A model generated the notes under the pieces. That model saw only the letters and a program-made list of their open reading frames with translations, made no database searches and was not told the DNA's origin. Source: Bacillus sp. ISL-51 (GTDB lineage: Bacteria; Bacillota; Bacilli; Bacillales; Bacillaceae). From it: DNA of 64,000 bases. The stretch covers positions 62,001-126,000 of the forward strand of contig NZ_JAGGQB010000012.1 in NCBI RefSeq assembly GCF_018613535.1. The letters run 5' to 3'. Positions 18,584 through 26,628 of this stretch are shown here, one piece after another. Both the position numbers and the translations under genes were made by a program. Position 1 is the first letter of the stretch, and every line of letters starts with the position of its first letter.

Positions 18584-19945
18584 TTGAGAGAAACAATAAC
18601 GAATGGTCAAAAGGTCAGACAGCTGTTACATATCTTCATTCCGATTTTAATTACACAGGCAGGCCTTTCTCTTATTACGTTTTTAGATACCGTCATGTCA
18701 GGGAAAGTGAGTGCGGCCGATTTGGCCGGCGTTGCAATAGGCTCCAGCCTGTGGACACCGATTTATACGGGGCTTGCAGGGATATTGATGGCCGTTACGC
18801 CAATCGTGTCGCAGCTTTTTGGGGCGGGCAGGCATAAAGATGTCCCTTTTTCTGTCATCCAAGCCGTTTATGTAGCGGCAATTCTCAGCGCGGCCGTTAT
18901 CCTCATCGGCTTTTGCACCATTGATTTGATTTTAGGAAGTTTGCATCTTGAACCGCCTGTGCAGAACATTGCCAAACATTTTTTAGGCTTTTTATCACTT
19001 GGCATTTTTCCTTTATTTATGTACGCGGTGCTGCGTTCGTTTATCGATTCGCTTGGGAAAACGAGAGTCACCATGCTGATTACGCTTTGTTCATTGCCTA
19101 TCAACTTTGCTTTAAATTATGTTTTTATTTTCGGAAAGCTCGGAATGCCTGCATTAGGCGGTGTGGGCGCCGGACTCGCTTCCGCCCTCACCTACTGGTG
19201 TATTTGTGCGATCAGCTTTTTTATCGTTTATAAATTCGAGCCGTTTGCCGGATATTCCGTGTTCCGTAAATTGTACCGGTTTTCTCTGTCCGAGTGCAAA
19301 AAGCTGTTAAAAATCGGCTTGCCCATCGGCTTTGCCGTGTTTTTTGAAACGAGCATCTTTGCGGCGGTCACATTGCTGATGAGCCACTTTCAGACAGTGA
19401 CGATCGCAGCCCACCAGGCGGCGATGAATTTTGCTTCCCTGCTGTATATGCTGCCGCTCAGCGTGTCCATGGCGCTGACCATACTAGTCGGATTTGAAGC
19501 CGGCGCAAAGCGTTACAAAGATGCCCGTTCGTACAGTTTTATCGGTATTGTAATTGCCATTTGTTTTTCTTTATGCACGGCAGCTTTCATTCTGCTGCTC
19601 AGACCGCAAATCGCCGGGATGTATACGTCTGATCCGGATGTATTGCTTTTGACGCAGCACTTTTTAATCTATGCCCTGTTTTTCCAGCTGTCTGATGCAA
19701 TTGCCGCCCCTATTCAAGGCGCTCTGAGAGGATATAAGGATGTGAATTATACACTCGGTACGGCTTTTGTCTCATATTGGATCATCGGGCTGCCGGTCGG
19801 CTACGCTGTCGGCACCTATACGAGCCTGGGGGCATACGGCTATTGGATTGGTTTAATTGCCGGACTTGCCGCAGGGGCTGTCGGTTTGTTCTTCAGGCTG
19901 CTTAAGCTGCAAAAGCGTTATGTAAAAAAAACGGCGCTCTCATAA
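18584..19945 (+). CDS. yojI: MATE family multidrug efflux protein
   Basis: 453-residue inner-membrane exporter with about 12 helices in two related halves. The conserved N-terminal segment (LITQAGLSLITFLDTVMSGK), VGAGLASALTYW and PIQGALRGYKD are typical of the MATE family, which exports cationic drugs using sodium or proton gradients. The start appears to be TTG at 18584 with a weak GGGGA site; no better start is visible without losing helix 1. rsbRC follows after 9 bases. Confidence 0.9.
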   Translation: MRETITNGQKVRQLLHIFIPILITQAGLSLITFLDTVMSGKVSAADLAGVAIGSSLWTPIYTGLAGILMAVTPIVSQLFGAGRHKDVPFSVIQAVYVAAILSAAVILIGFCTIDLILGSLHLEPPVQNIAKHFLGFLSLGIFPLFMYAVLRSFIDSLGKTRVTMLITLCSLPINFALNYVFIFGKLGMPALGGVGAGLASALTYWCICAISFFIVYKFEPFAGYSVFRKLYRFSLSECKKLLKIGLPIGFAVFFETSIFAAVTLLMSHFQTVTIAAHQAAMNFASLLYMLPLSVSMALTILVGFEAGAKRYKDARSYSFIGIVIAICFSLCTAAFILLLRPQIAGMYTSDPDVLLLTQHFLIYALFFQLSDAIAAPIQGALRGYKDVNYTLGTAFVSYWIIGLPVGYAVGTYTSLGAYGYWIGLIAGLAAGAVGLFFRLLKLQKRYVKKTALS

Positions 19946-19954
19946 AGGAGGAGA

Positions 19955-20806
19955 ATGATGCCAAAAAATATACAGCTATACGACTATTTAATGCAGCACG
20001 CGGAAGAGATAAGTAAAACATGGTTTGAAACCATTCATGAAACGGACCAAAATTCTGTTTATGCTTCTTCTGATCCTGCGGTGATTGCAAATCTAAAAAA
20101 ACAAAACCTGGCGTTCAACTATCAGATCAATCGGATTTTTTCTGATAATGAAGAAGCCTATACGTCCGCATTAAAAGAGTGGGCGTTTGAAGCTGCTCAA
20201 GATGAGGATCATTTGAAAACGCCTATTCATTACATCATTCGGGAGTTTATAAGAGTGAGAGATTTGTATGTCGGCTATGTGAAACAGTTTATCAGGCTTC
20301 ACCCTGACATCATGACGACAGAACACGCCGAGGATACCTTTCATACGCTGATTAAATCGTTTGATTTGGTGATTCATATTTTTATAGAAGAAATGTATAA
20401 AAACACAAACACTCAGCTTGAAGCCCAGAAAGAATTGATAACTGAGCTGAGCTCGCCTGTGATTGTGCTGTTTCACAACGTCGGCCTGCTTCCGTTAATC
20501 GGGGATATTGACACTGCAAGAGCCAAACACATTATGGAGAATACGCTGCATCAATGTGTGCAAAAACAGATTACGCAGCTGTATATTGATTTGTCGGGAG
20601 TGGCGATGATCGATACGATGGTTGCCCAGCAGCTTTTCAGCTTAATTGAGTCACTCGGAATACTCGGGGTTGCATCGACATTATCGGGGATCCGCCCGGA
20701 AATTGCCCAAACGGCGGTTCAGCTCGGCCTGACATTTACCGAAATATCAGTACGGTCTTCACTTGCCGAAGCGATCGCTTCAGATCTGAAATTAAAAAAG
20801 GTATAA
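19955..20806 (+). CDS. rsbRC: Stressosome sensor protein RsbRC
   Basis: 283-residue RsbR paralogue. The N-terminal ~150 residues form a non-haem globin-like helical sensor domain. The C-terminal STAS domain (about 160-280) has ELSSPVIVLFHNVGLLPLIG and DLSGVAMIDTMVA, the latter with the RsbT-phosphorylated Thr conserved (IDTMVA); the first Thr site of RsbRA is Ser here. It assembles with RsbS into stressosomes that hold RsbT and control general stress factor sigma-B. Two ATGs in tandem follow AAAGGAGGA; either may be used. Confidence 0.9.
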   Translation: MMPKNIQLYDYLMQHAEEISKTWFETIHETDQNSVYASSDPAVIANLKKQNLAFNYQINRIFSDNEEAYTSALKEWAFEAAQDEDHLKTPIHYIIREFIRVRDLYVGYVKQFIRLHPDIMTTEHAEDTFHTLIKSFDLVIHIFIEEMYKNTNTQLEAQKELITELSSPVIVLFHNVGLLPLIGDIDTARAKHIMENTLHQCVQKQITQLYIDLSGVAMIDTMVAQQLFSLIESLGILGVASTLSGIRPEIAQTAVQLGLTFTEISVRSSLAEAIASDLKLKKV

Positions 20807-20833
20807 GGCTGAAAATCGCCTTATACCTTTTTT
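20795..20833. terminator. Bidirectional terminator between rsbRC and bshB2
   Basis: A 15-bp stem AAAAAGGTATAAGGC / GCCTTATACCTTTTT overlapping the rsbRC stop, with T-runs on both sides. Confidence 0.9.
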
Positions 20834-20834
20834 A

Positions 20835-21500
20835 TTAATCTTTCCACGGGTATGTCCAATATACTTCTTCTTCAAACCACGTTTGGAGAACCGGTTCGTT
20901 ATTTTTAATTTTTTCTTCAAGCTCTCTGAGCATGCCTTCTGTTTGGGTGCGGTGTGCTTTTAAGGCATTCATTTTAATATCAGCGACTTCTTTGATATCA
21001 AGTATGACGTCAGGCTTGCCGACAACTTCTTCCCTGTTGCGGGTGATCGCCATGCAAAGCGTGCGCGGACGATCCTCTTTTTTCTTCCTGTAAAGAGCTC
21101 TGATTACCGCTTCACCACAGGCATCATGATCCGGATGGACGCCGTGTCCCGGATAAAATGTAACGATCAGACTCGGCTTTACATCATCGATGATTTCTTC
21201 CATGATGTCCGCCAGCCACTCGTCATCTTCAAATTCAAGTGTTTTGTCACGTAATCCGAGCATTCTCAGATCGGTGACGTCCATCGCTTTACATGCATCA
21301 ATCAGCTCTTGCTTTCTTAACAGCGGCAGTGTTTCACGATTGGCGAAAAAGGGATCTCCCATGTTCCGGCCCATTTCGCCAAGCGTTGCGCAGGCATACG
21401 TAACGGGAATATCTTTTTGTCTGTGTAAGGCAATCAGCCCTGCCACTCCGTATGATTCATCATCAGGGTGAGGCAGGATGACGAGTACGTGTTCTTTCAT
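20835..21500 (-). CDS. bshB2: Bacillithiol biosynthesis deacetylase BshB2
   Basis: 221-residue LmbE/PIG-L zinc deacetylase. It removes the acetyl group from GlcNAc-malate (and may act on S-conjugates) in bacillithiol synthesis. Zinc motif PHPDDE is near the N-terminus and HPDHDACGEA in the middle. ATG at 21500 is preferred over an in-frame GTG at 21509 because AAGGGTG is 7 nt upstream of it and it gives the B. subtilis length. It is the last gene of a three-gene operon with yojF and a small hypothetical gene. Confidence 0.92.
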   Translation of the reverse strand: MKEHVLVILPHPDDESYGVAGLIALHRQKDIPVTYACATLGEMGRNMGDPFFANRETLPLLRKQELIDACKAMDVTDLRMLGLRDKTLEFEDDEWLADIMEEIIDDVKPSLIVTFYPGHGVHPDHDACGEAVIRALYRKKKEDRPRTLCMAITRNREEVVGKPDVILDIKEVADIKMNALKAHRTQTEGMLRELEEKIKNNEPVLQTWFEEEVYWTYPWKD

Positions 21501-21517
21501 GATTTTCACCCTTTTCT

Positions 21518-21868
21518 TTAAACTGTAAACGGCTTTTCACTGATTTGAAGTGAAATTGCCAATTTTCCGCCCGGCAGATGCCCTGCCATTAAGAGACGGT
21601 TGTCGTCATCTACTGTATATTCAGTCAGGCCTTCTGCATAAATCCAGCCCTCTTCGGTTTTCAAACCGACGCGATACGGACCGCTTCCTTTTATCTTCGC
21701 CTGCCGGTACGTCACTTTCGCATTGCGTATATAAGCTACAACCGTCATGTTTTTTTCATTCAGGTGTGCTGAATAAGAACCGGTTGTCGTTTCCAAATGG
21801 ATATATACAGGACGATCCGCAAATCGTTCTAAAGAAGTTTGCACATCTTCTTTTATGATCGCTTTCAT
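21518..21868 (-). CDS. yojF: DUF1806 protein YojF
   Basis: 116-residue small beta-rich cytosolic protein of the YojF/DUF1806 family. It starts MKAIIKEDVQTSLERF and contains TTGSYSAHLNEKNMTVVAYIRN. Function is not known. It is consistently adjacent to bshB2, here 17 bases upstream in the same operon, which points to bacillithiol metabolism. Its ATG overlaps the stop of the preceding 92-residue gene by four bases. Confidence 0.88.
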   Translation of the reverse strand: MKAIIKEDVQTSLERFADRPVYIHLETTTGSYSAHLNEKNMTVVAYIRNAKVTYRQAKIKGSGPYRVGLKTEEGWIYAEGLTEYTVDDDNRLLMAGHLPGGKLAISLQISEKPFTV

Positions 21869-22143
21869 AGCTGCTCCCCTCTTTCTTCTCTTAAAAATTG
21901 CAAACGCTTCGTATGTAATTCAACCAATTCGCATTTCTCAATCGGTTCCAGCCGGGAATTCACAATTCGCTGCACCGCCAGCACAAACTTCTCCTGAAGC
22001 GGTTTTCGCAGCCTCGGATGTGTTCTTTGATCCAGCAGTTCAAGATCAATGGCCTCCTCCACTTCTTCAAGGGTTGAACCTGAGAGTGTACGGTTGTTCC
22101 ACAGTGCGGTATAAGCGGCGGCTAAATCTTTATCAGTTCCCAT
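21865..22143 (-). CDS. Hypothetical 92-aa protein, first gene of the yojF-bshB2 operon
   Basis: Small charged, helical protein with no signal peptide (EEVEEAIDLELLDQRTHPRL; C-terminal LQFLREERGEQL). AAAGGAGCTGTACA gives a good ribosome site before the ATG. The ATGA overlap with yojF shows translational coupling. Family not recognised; a link to bacillithiol is inferred only from the operon. Confidence 0.78.
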   Translation of the reverse strand: MGTDKDLAAAYTALWNNRTLSGSTLEEVEEAIDLELLDQRTHPRLRKPLQEKFVLAVQRIVNSRLEPIEKCELVELHTKRLQFLREERGEQL

Positions 22144-22210
22144 TGTACAGCTCCTTTACATACTCGTAATGATTATACATAATTTAAGCTTCCGCTGGAA
22201 AGCGAAAGGC

Positions 22211-23107
22211 TTAGCGGCTTTTTAAAGGCCGTTTCCATTTCAGCTGTGAAACCGTAAACAACAGCAATGCGGCCCATATACAAATGAAGGTAAACACTTT
22301 TTGTCCTGAAAAAGGCTCGTGATATACAAATACTCCGAGCATAAGGGTAATGGTCGGCGCAATATATTGCAGAATGCCCACCTGATAAAGCGGCAGACGC
22401 TTTGCCCCCTCTGCAAACAGCAACAGCGGCAGCGCCGTAAATACGCCGGCGAAAAAGAGCAGCGCCCATGTCCCCGCGCTCCATGAACCAGACGAGCTTC
22501 CATGAGCGGCATAACCTATATAAATAAGAGCCAAAGGCGTAATCAACAGCGTTTCCAGCGTTAATCCGATCGTGCTGGACAAACTGGTTCTTTTTTTGAA
22601 TAAGCCGTATAAACCGAAGCTGAATGCAAGGAGTAATGCGATATAAGGAACCGCGCCATACTGAAACGCCGAAAGGATGACGGCTGCCCCGGCAATAGAC
22701 ACTGCTGCGATTTGAAGCCGGTTCAGCTTTTCTTTTAAAAATATGATGCCCAAAAGTACAGAAACGAGCGGATTAATATAATATCCGAGACTTGCTTCAA
22801 GCAAAAAACCGTGGTTTACGGCCCATATGTATACAAACCAATTGACGGAAATTAAAATGGAAGCGAAAAAAAACGCCAATAGGCCTCCGTTTGCCTTCAG
22901 CAAACGCAGCTCCCGCCATCCCGTCCTCCACTTGCGAAGCACTGTCAAAAGCACACACATAAAGACAAACGACCATATGATACGGTGCGCTAAAATCTCC
23001 ATTGCCGGGATATGTTCAAGAAGCTTCCAATAGACCGGAAACATCCCCCACATGACAAATGAAACAGCGGTATAAATGATTCCTTTTCTTGCGGCATTAT
23101 GCTGCAC
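22211..23107 (-). CDS. yojE: EamA/RarD family transporter
   Basis: 298-residue drug/metabolite transporter with ten predicted helices in two EamA halves. The RarD-type start is KGIIYTAVSFVMWGMFPVYWK, with ILAHRIIWSF in helix 2 and GYYINPLVSVLLG in helix 4. Substrate unknown. It is monocistronic and divergent from the Hsp20-like gene. A weak hairpin without a T-run lies just beyond the stop. Confidence 0.87.
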   Translation of the reverse strand: MQHNAARKGIIYTAVSFVMWGMFPVYWKLLEHIPAMEILAHRIIWSFVFMCVLLTVLRKWRTGWRELRLLKANGGLLAFFFASILISVNWFVYIWAVNHGFLLEASLGYYINPLVSVLLGIIFLKEKLNRLQIAAVSIAGAAVILSAFQYGAVPYIALLLAFSFGLYGLFKKRTSLSSTIGLTLETLLITPLALIYIGYAAHGSSSGSWSAGTWALLFFAGVFTALPLLLFAEGAKRLPLYQVGILQYIAPTITLMLGVFVYHEPFSGQKVFTFICIWAALLLFTVSQLKWKRPLKSR

Positions 23108-23199
23108 AGCCTTCCCCTTCCTTTCTGTAAACAGATTATATTATATCACGGGAAGCTTTAGGCAGGCATATACTATGTTGTCCGTTAAGAAAGGGTGAG

Positions 23200-23670
23200 A
23201 TGCCGATGTTTGAATGGAATAGATATTTTCCCTTCCATAATCAGTTTTCTAAAGAAACGTTTAAAAATGCAGATCCGAAAGATGTCGAGTCATACGTCAA
23301 CCGAGTGATGGAAAGTGTGTTCGGTTCCGATTATGCGGGGCAATTCCCATTTCGCGACCCGCTTTCCAAAAAAGCGGAGCCGGTCGAGGCCGAACCCCCG
23401 AAACCGGAAATTGACTTGTTCGAAACTTCTGACCATGTCTTTGCGAAAATTCCGGTTGAACAAGATGAACTTGATCATATCAGGATTAAGCATACGTCAC
23501 ACAGTCTTGTCATTGAAAACAGCAGTCTTTCGGAAGGGAAAAAAGAAATCGTCCTCCCAAGCCTTGTGAAACGGAAGGGAACGAAGGCGGTCTATAGAGA
23601 CGGGATGATAGAAGTCATGTTTTCAAAACAAGAAGATTATAATTTGTCGGAAGTGGAAATTATGAGATAA
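23200..23670 (+). CDS. Hsp20/alpha-crystallin-like protein, possible spore coat component
   Basis: 156-residue protein. The N-terminal third is hydrophilic and variable, and the C-terminal ~90 residues have the alpha-crystallin pattern (EIDLFETSDHVFAKIPVEQ ... KKEIVLPSLV ... YRDGMIEVMFSK). The family includes ATP-independent chaperones and, in Bacillus, coat proteins CotM and CotP; an exact orthologue was not assigned. It ends at a terminator shared with a convergent Gly/Tyr-rich small gene, which also suggests a coat role (inference). AAGGGTGAG precedes the start codon. Confidence 0.72.
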   Translation: MPMFEWNRYFPFHNQFSKETFKNADPKDVESYVNRVMESVFGSDYAGQFPFRDPLSKKAEPVEAEPPKPEIDLFETSDHVFAKIPVEQDELDHIRIKHTSHSLVIENSSLSEGKKEIVLPSLVKRKGTKAVYRDGMIEVMFSKQEDYNLSEVEIMR

Positions 23671-23704
23671 AAAAACGGCCTGCATAACGCAGGCCGTTTT
23701 TCTT
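23670..23704. terminator. Bidirectional terminator between the Hsp20-like and Gly/Tyr-rich genes
   Basis: AAAAACGGCCTGC / GCAGGCCGTTTTT stem with a 5-nt loop, T-runs both ways. Confidence 0.92.
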
Positions 23705-23940
23705 TAATAAAAGGGCGGATAACCCGCTCCGGGTCCAAAACCGCCGTATGGAGCTCCTCCGTATCCGTAACCGGCAGCACCGTACGGATACGGGGGCCTC
23801 GCAAACCCGGTAACAAGCGCACCTCCGAGAAGGCCGCCTAAAAATCCGCCGACTAAAGGAGCGCCGAACAAAAAAGGACCTCTCGCCGGATATCCGCCCG
23901 GTCCGAAATTCCCGCGATACATTTCATGATGAGGGTACAT
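23704..23940 (-). CDS. Gly/Tyr/Pro-rich small protein, coat-like
   Basis: 78 residues. The composition is strongly biased: a central small-residue hydrophobic stretch (GGFLGGLLGGALVTGF) between Tyr/Gly/Pro-rich ends (GAAGYGYGGAPYGGFGPGAG). AAGGAGGAAAAAAC precedes the ATG. Similar small proteins in Bacillus are often spore-coat associated; function here is inferred from composition and from the convergent Hsp20-like gene. Confidence 0.75.
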   Translation of the reverse strand: MYPHHEMYRGNFGPGGYPARGPFLFGAPLVGGFLGGLLGGALVTGFARPPYPYGAAGYGYGGAPYGGFGPGAGYPPFY

Positions 23941-24154
23941 GTTTTTTCCTCCTTTATGTCTGCCTATTCTTAAGAATATTCATAAAGGGCGGGTTTTGAT
24001 TGGGCGGCCTCGCTGTTTGCAGCCATTATGCCTCTCAACGCGCTTACCATCTTTTGATGCATAGTATATCATGTAATGGTTATAGTTTGATAATGTATTG
24101 GTCATTCGTTATACTTTTTTACAAACGCTAGAGAAATCATAAGGGGGAAAAAAG

Positions 24155-24544
24155 ATGCCATTACTGCGTTTTGACGTTATTGAAGGACGGGATAACACAT
24201 CATTAAAAAAATTATTGGACACCGCCCACAATGCGATGGTTGAGGCATTTAACGTACCTGTAAAGGACCGTTATCAAATCGTTCATCAGCATCCGGCTCA
24301 TGAGCTTATGATTGAAGATACCGGACTCGGGTTCAACAGAAGCAAAGATATTGTCATCATCAGCATTGTCAGCAAGACCCGTACAGAAAGCCAAAAAGAA
24401 ACATTATACAAACTTATGGCTGAAAAGCTTGAAGCCGAATGCGGCATTTCACCTGAGGACGTCATGATCTCCATTACAGAAAACGGCAATGCCGATTGGA
24501 GCTTCGGACTTGGAGAGGCTCAGTTTTTAACTGGGAAATTGTAA
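24155..24544 (+). CDS. Tautomerase family protein (YrdN/YusQ-like)
   Basis: 129-residue member of the 4-oxalocrotonate tautomerase superfamily in the longer YrdN/YusQ form. The catalytic N-terminal proline is present ([11 protein letters not shown]; Pro2 after Met removal), and the protein has the beta-alpha-beta repeat pattern with [11 protein letters not shown] and [14 protein letters not shown]. Substrate unknown. AAGGGGG lies before the ATG. No terminator is visible downstream; a degraded gene remnant follows. Confidence 0.82.
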   Translation: MPLLRFDVIEGRDNTSLKKLLDTAHNAMVEAFNVPVKDRYQIVHQHPAHELMIEDTGLGFNRSKDIVIISIVSKTRTESQKETLYKLMAEKLEAECGISPEDVMISITENGNADWSFGLGEAQFLTGKL

Positions 24545-24614
24545 GATTTATAATGTTCTTCAAGTGAGTGCGGCCTGATGTCAGCCAGAAAGCGTTATGG
24601 CGAGATTTTGTACA

Positions 24615-24719
24615 GTGAGTTTAGAATCTTACATTCCAGAGTTTGACGATATTCTGAAGCATTTAGAAGAAAGATGCTGTTTTCTATAATTTAGCAGAAG
24701 GCGCAGCAAAGTATTACTA
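24615..24719 (+). pseudogene. Short remnant of a decayed gene
   Basis: A GTG-started frame reads MSLESYIPEFDDILKHLEER and then meets a stop. One base over, the sequence continues DAVFYNLAEGAAKYY and stops. A single inserted A in GAAGAAAGATGCT would join the two. This looks like a leftover gene end rather than random DNA, but it is short and no family was recognised. Confidence 0.3.
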
Positions 24720-24782
24720 AGAAAAGCAAATGAAATGTTTTGTGAAAACTTATGATTTATCTGGATTAAAACATGATGCTAA

Positions 24783-24816
24783 AGAAAAAGCCCCTCTCCT
24801 TAATGGATTGGGGCCT
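24783..24816 (-). terminator. Terminator of yodB
   Basis: GGCCCC...GGGGC hairpin followed by TTTTTCTTT on the minus strand. Confidence 0.72.
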
Positions 24817-24871
24817 TCAAAATTTACACTCATCAATTTTCGCAACCGGGAAAATATCCGGCAGCCTTCTG

Positions 24872-25231
24872 TTAAGGTCTGTCCTGCTCTTGTTCACATT
24901 TTTCGTCTCGTGCGGCCGCTCCCGGTTCGCAAAAACTGTCGGCCCACTTTTGCATTTCCTGAAAAACGGATTGCAGCGCCATGCCTTTGTCGGTCAGTTT
25001 ATAAATGACTTTTACAGGGGTTTCAGGCAGCACCTGCCGCTCGACAATTTCATTTTGTTCAAGCTCTTTCAGCCGCTCCGCCAGCATTTTTTGGCTGATC
25101 ATCGGTATAGTTTCAGTTATATCTTTAAAACGTTTCGGCCCGTCCATCAGCACATGGATGATAAGACCGTTCCAACGCTTTCCCAACAGTGAAAAAGCGG
25201 ATTCCATTTTAGGACACATTGTATATCCCAT
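24872..25231 (-). CDS. yodB: MarR/DUF24 (HxlR-type) redox regulator YodB
   Basis: 119-residue winged-helix repressor that senses diamide and quinones through cysteine modification. The start was set at MGYTMCPKME (25231), which places the conserved sensor Cys at residue 6 and follows GGGATGGAG. The HxlR core has FSLLGKRWNGLIIHVLMDGPKRF and LAERLKELEQNEIVER. Further cysteines are at 101 and 112. It is divergent from its known target yodC. It is expected to repress yodC and azoreductase genes until Cys6 reacts. Confidence 0.93.
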   Translation of the reverse strand: MGYTMCPKMESAFSLLGKRWNGLIIHVLMDGPKRFKDITETIPMISQKMLAERLKELEQNEIVERQVLPETPVKVIYKLTDKGMALQSVFQEMQKWADSFCEPGAAARDEKCEQEQDRP

Positions 25232-25256
25232 GTGACTCCATCCCTTCATCTATTAA

Positions 25257-25285
25257 TTGACAAGTTTTCAGTCATCCATTAAAAT
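25257..25285 (+). promoter_or_regulatory. Sigma-A promoter for yodC
   Basis: TTGACA, 17-bp spacer, TAAAAT, in the yodB-yodC divergent region. An imperfect dyad TTAGTAAGCTTCTAA (25303-25317 region) just downstream could belong to the YodB operator, but this is weak. Confidence 0.6.
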
Positions 25286-25360
25286 AAGTTTTCGAGTTAC
25301 ATTTAGTAAGCTTCTAACTTTTCTATTATGATAACACGTTTATCCGAAGGAGGAAACATT

Positions 25361-25969
25361 ATGACATCCGTATTGGATCTTTTAAAAGAACGCGCATCTG
25401 TTAAAGAATACGATAAAGATGCGGTTATGACAAAAGAGGAATTAACAGAACTGCTTGAAATCACGACACAAGCGCCTTCCGCTTGGAATCTGCAGCACTG
25501 GCATTTCCAAGTATTTCACAGCGACGAAGCAAAAGCGGCTCTTCTTCCGGTTGCCTTTAACCAAAAACAAATTATCGAATCATCTGCGGTAGTTGCCGTT
25601 TTAGGTGATTTGAAAGCAAACGAAAACGGTGAAGAAGTATATTCTGAGCTGGCTCGTCAAGGCAATATCACAGAAGAAATCAAGCAAACGCTTTTAGGCC
25701 AAATTAACGGCGCTTACCAAAATGAACAATTCGCCCGCGATTCTGCATTTCTAAACGCTTCTTTAGCAGCGATGCAGCTGATGCTTGCCGCAAAAGCAAA
25801 GGGTTACGATACTTGCGCAATCGGCGGATTTAATAAAGATCAATTCGTAAAAGAATTCGATGTCAGCGACCGCTTCGTGCCCGTGATGCTTATTTCTATC
25901 GGTAAAGCTGTCAAACCGGCACATAAAAGCAACCGTCTGCCTGTTTCAAAAGTTTCAACTTGGCTGTAA
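25361..25969 (+). CDS. yodC: NAD(P)H-dependent nitroreductase YodC
   Basis: 202-residue FMN-dependent nitroreductase-family oxidoreductase that reduces nitro compounds or quinones. ATG at 25361 follows AAGGAGGAAACATT and gives the B. subtilis length; the open frame upstream is not used. Landmarks are RASVKEYDKDAVM (FMN-binding Arg region), QAPSAWNLQHWHF and the glycine-rich DTCAIGGF. It is divergent from its repressor gene yodB and belongs to the electrophile response with mhqED. Confidence 0.93.
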   Translation: MTSVLDLLKERASVKEYDKDAVMTKEELTELLEITTQAPSAWNLQHWHFQVFHSDEAKAALLPVAFNQKQIIESSAVVAVLGDLKANENGEEVYSELARQGNITEEIKQTLLGQINGAYQNEQFARDSAFLNASLAAMQLMLAAKAKGYDTCAIGGFNKDQFVKEFDVSDRFVPVMLISIGKAVKPAHKSNRLPVSKVSTWL

Positions 25970-25973
25970 GATT

Positions 25974-26014
25974 AAAAAAACCTTAGTTCGCATATACGAA
26001 CTAAGGTTTTTTTT
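25974..26014. terminator. Bidirectional terminator between yodC and mhqD
   Basis: A stem of about 17 bp AAAAAAACCTTAGTTCG / CGAACTAAGGTTTTTTT with T-runs in both directions. Confidence 0.93.
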
Positions 26015-26615
26015 ACATATGTTGCTCCCGGTACCACACGCGCGCTTGTTCTGCTTCATGCTGGGTAAGCTGATGACCGCCCTCCTGCCAAAAGAGAGAA
26101 GCGGCTGCATTTGCTTCTGTCAGATATTGATGCAGCTCCTCAGATTCCTCTTTTGAACAAAGCGGGTCTTGCTTGCCTGCGCCGATAAAAACAGGCAGCC
26201 CGGTCATATCCGGCAGCGCCAGTCCCCGGATCGGCACCATCGGATGATGCAGAATCGCCCCTTTTAATACATCTTGGTAATGAAACAGGAGGCTCGCCGC
26301 AATATTGGCGCCGTTTGAATAACCGGCCGCAATGACGTTTCTTCTGTCAAATCCGTACGTTTGTGCCGCTTCATCGATAAAATCCTTTAGTTCTTTCGTC
26401 CGTTCAATCAAATCCTTTTCATCGAACACGCCTTCTTTCAGCCGCTTAAAAAAACGGGGCATGCCATTTTCGAGAACCGAGCCTCTGACACCGAGCAAAT
26501 TCGCGTCGGGATCGATAAAACGGCCGAGCGGCAACAGGTCATGTTCATTTCCTCCCGTTCCGTGCAAAAGCAGCAGAACGTTTTTTGACGTTCCTTTTTC
26601 ATAAATATGTTTCAT
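26013..26615 (-). CDS. mhqD: Carboxylesterase/hydrolase MhqD
   Basis: 200-residue alpha/beta hydrolase of the carboxylesterase/phospholipase group. Oxyanion region LLHGTGGNEHDLLPLG, nucleophile Ser in GYSNGAN, Asp in GAGKQDPLC and His in EGGHQLTQHE. The start at 26615 follows AAGGAGGCGCATACG; the open frame upstream overlaps mhqE and is not used. It is the second gene of mhqED, induced by hydroquinones and catechol through MhqR in B. subtilis. It stays intact although mhqE before it is frameshifted. Confidence 0.9.
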   Translation of the reverse strand: MKHIYEKGTSKNVLLLLHGTGGNEHDLLPLGRFIDPDANLLGVRGSVLENGMPRFFKRLKEGVFDEKDLIERTKELKDFIDEAAQTYGFDRRNVIAAGYSNGANIAASLLFHYQDVLKGAILHHPMVPIRGLALPDMTGLPVFIGAGKQDPLCSKEESEELHQYLTEANAAASLFWQEGGHQLTQHEAEQARVWYREQHM

Positions 26616-26628
26616 CGTATGCGCCTCC

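Larger units (their letters stand above)
24545..24871. other. Intergenic region between the tautomerase gene and yodB
   Basis: About 330 bases without an intact gene. It holds the short frameshifted remnant described separately and, at its right end, the yodB terminator. Confidence 0.5.
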
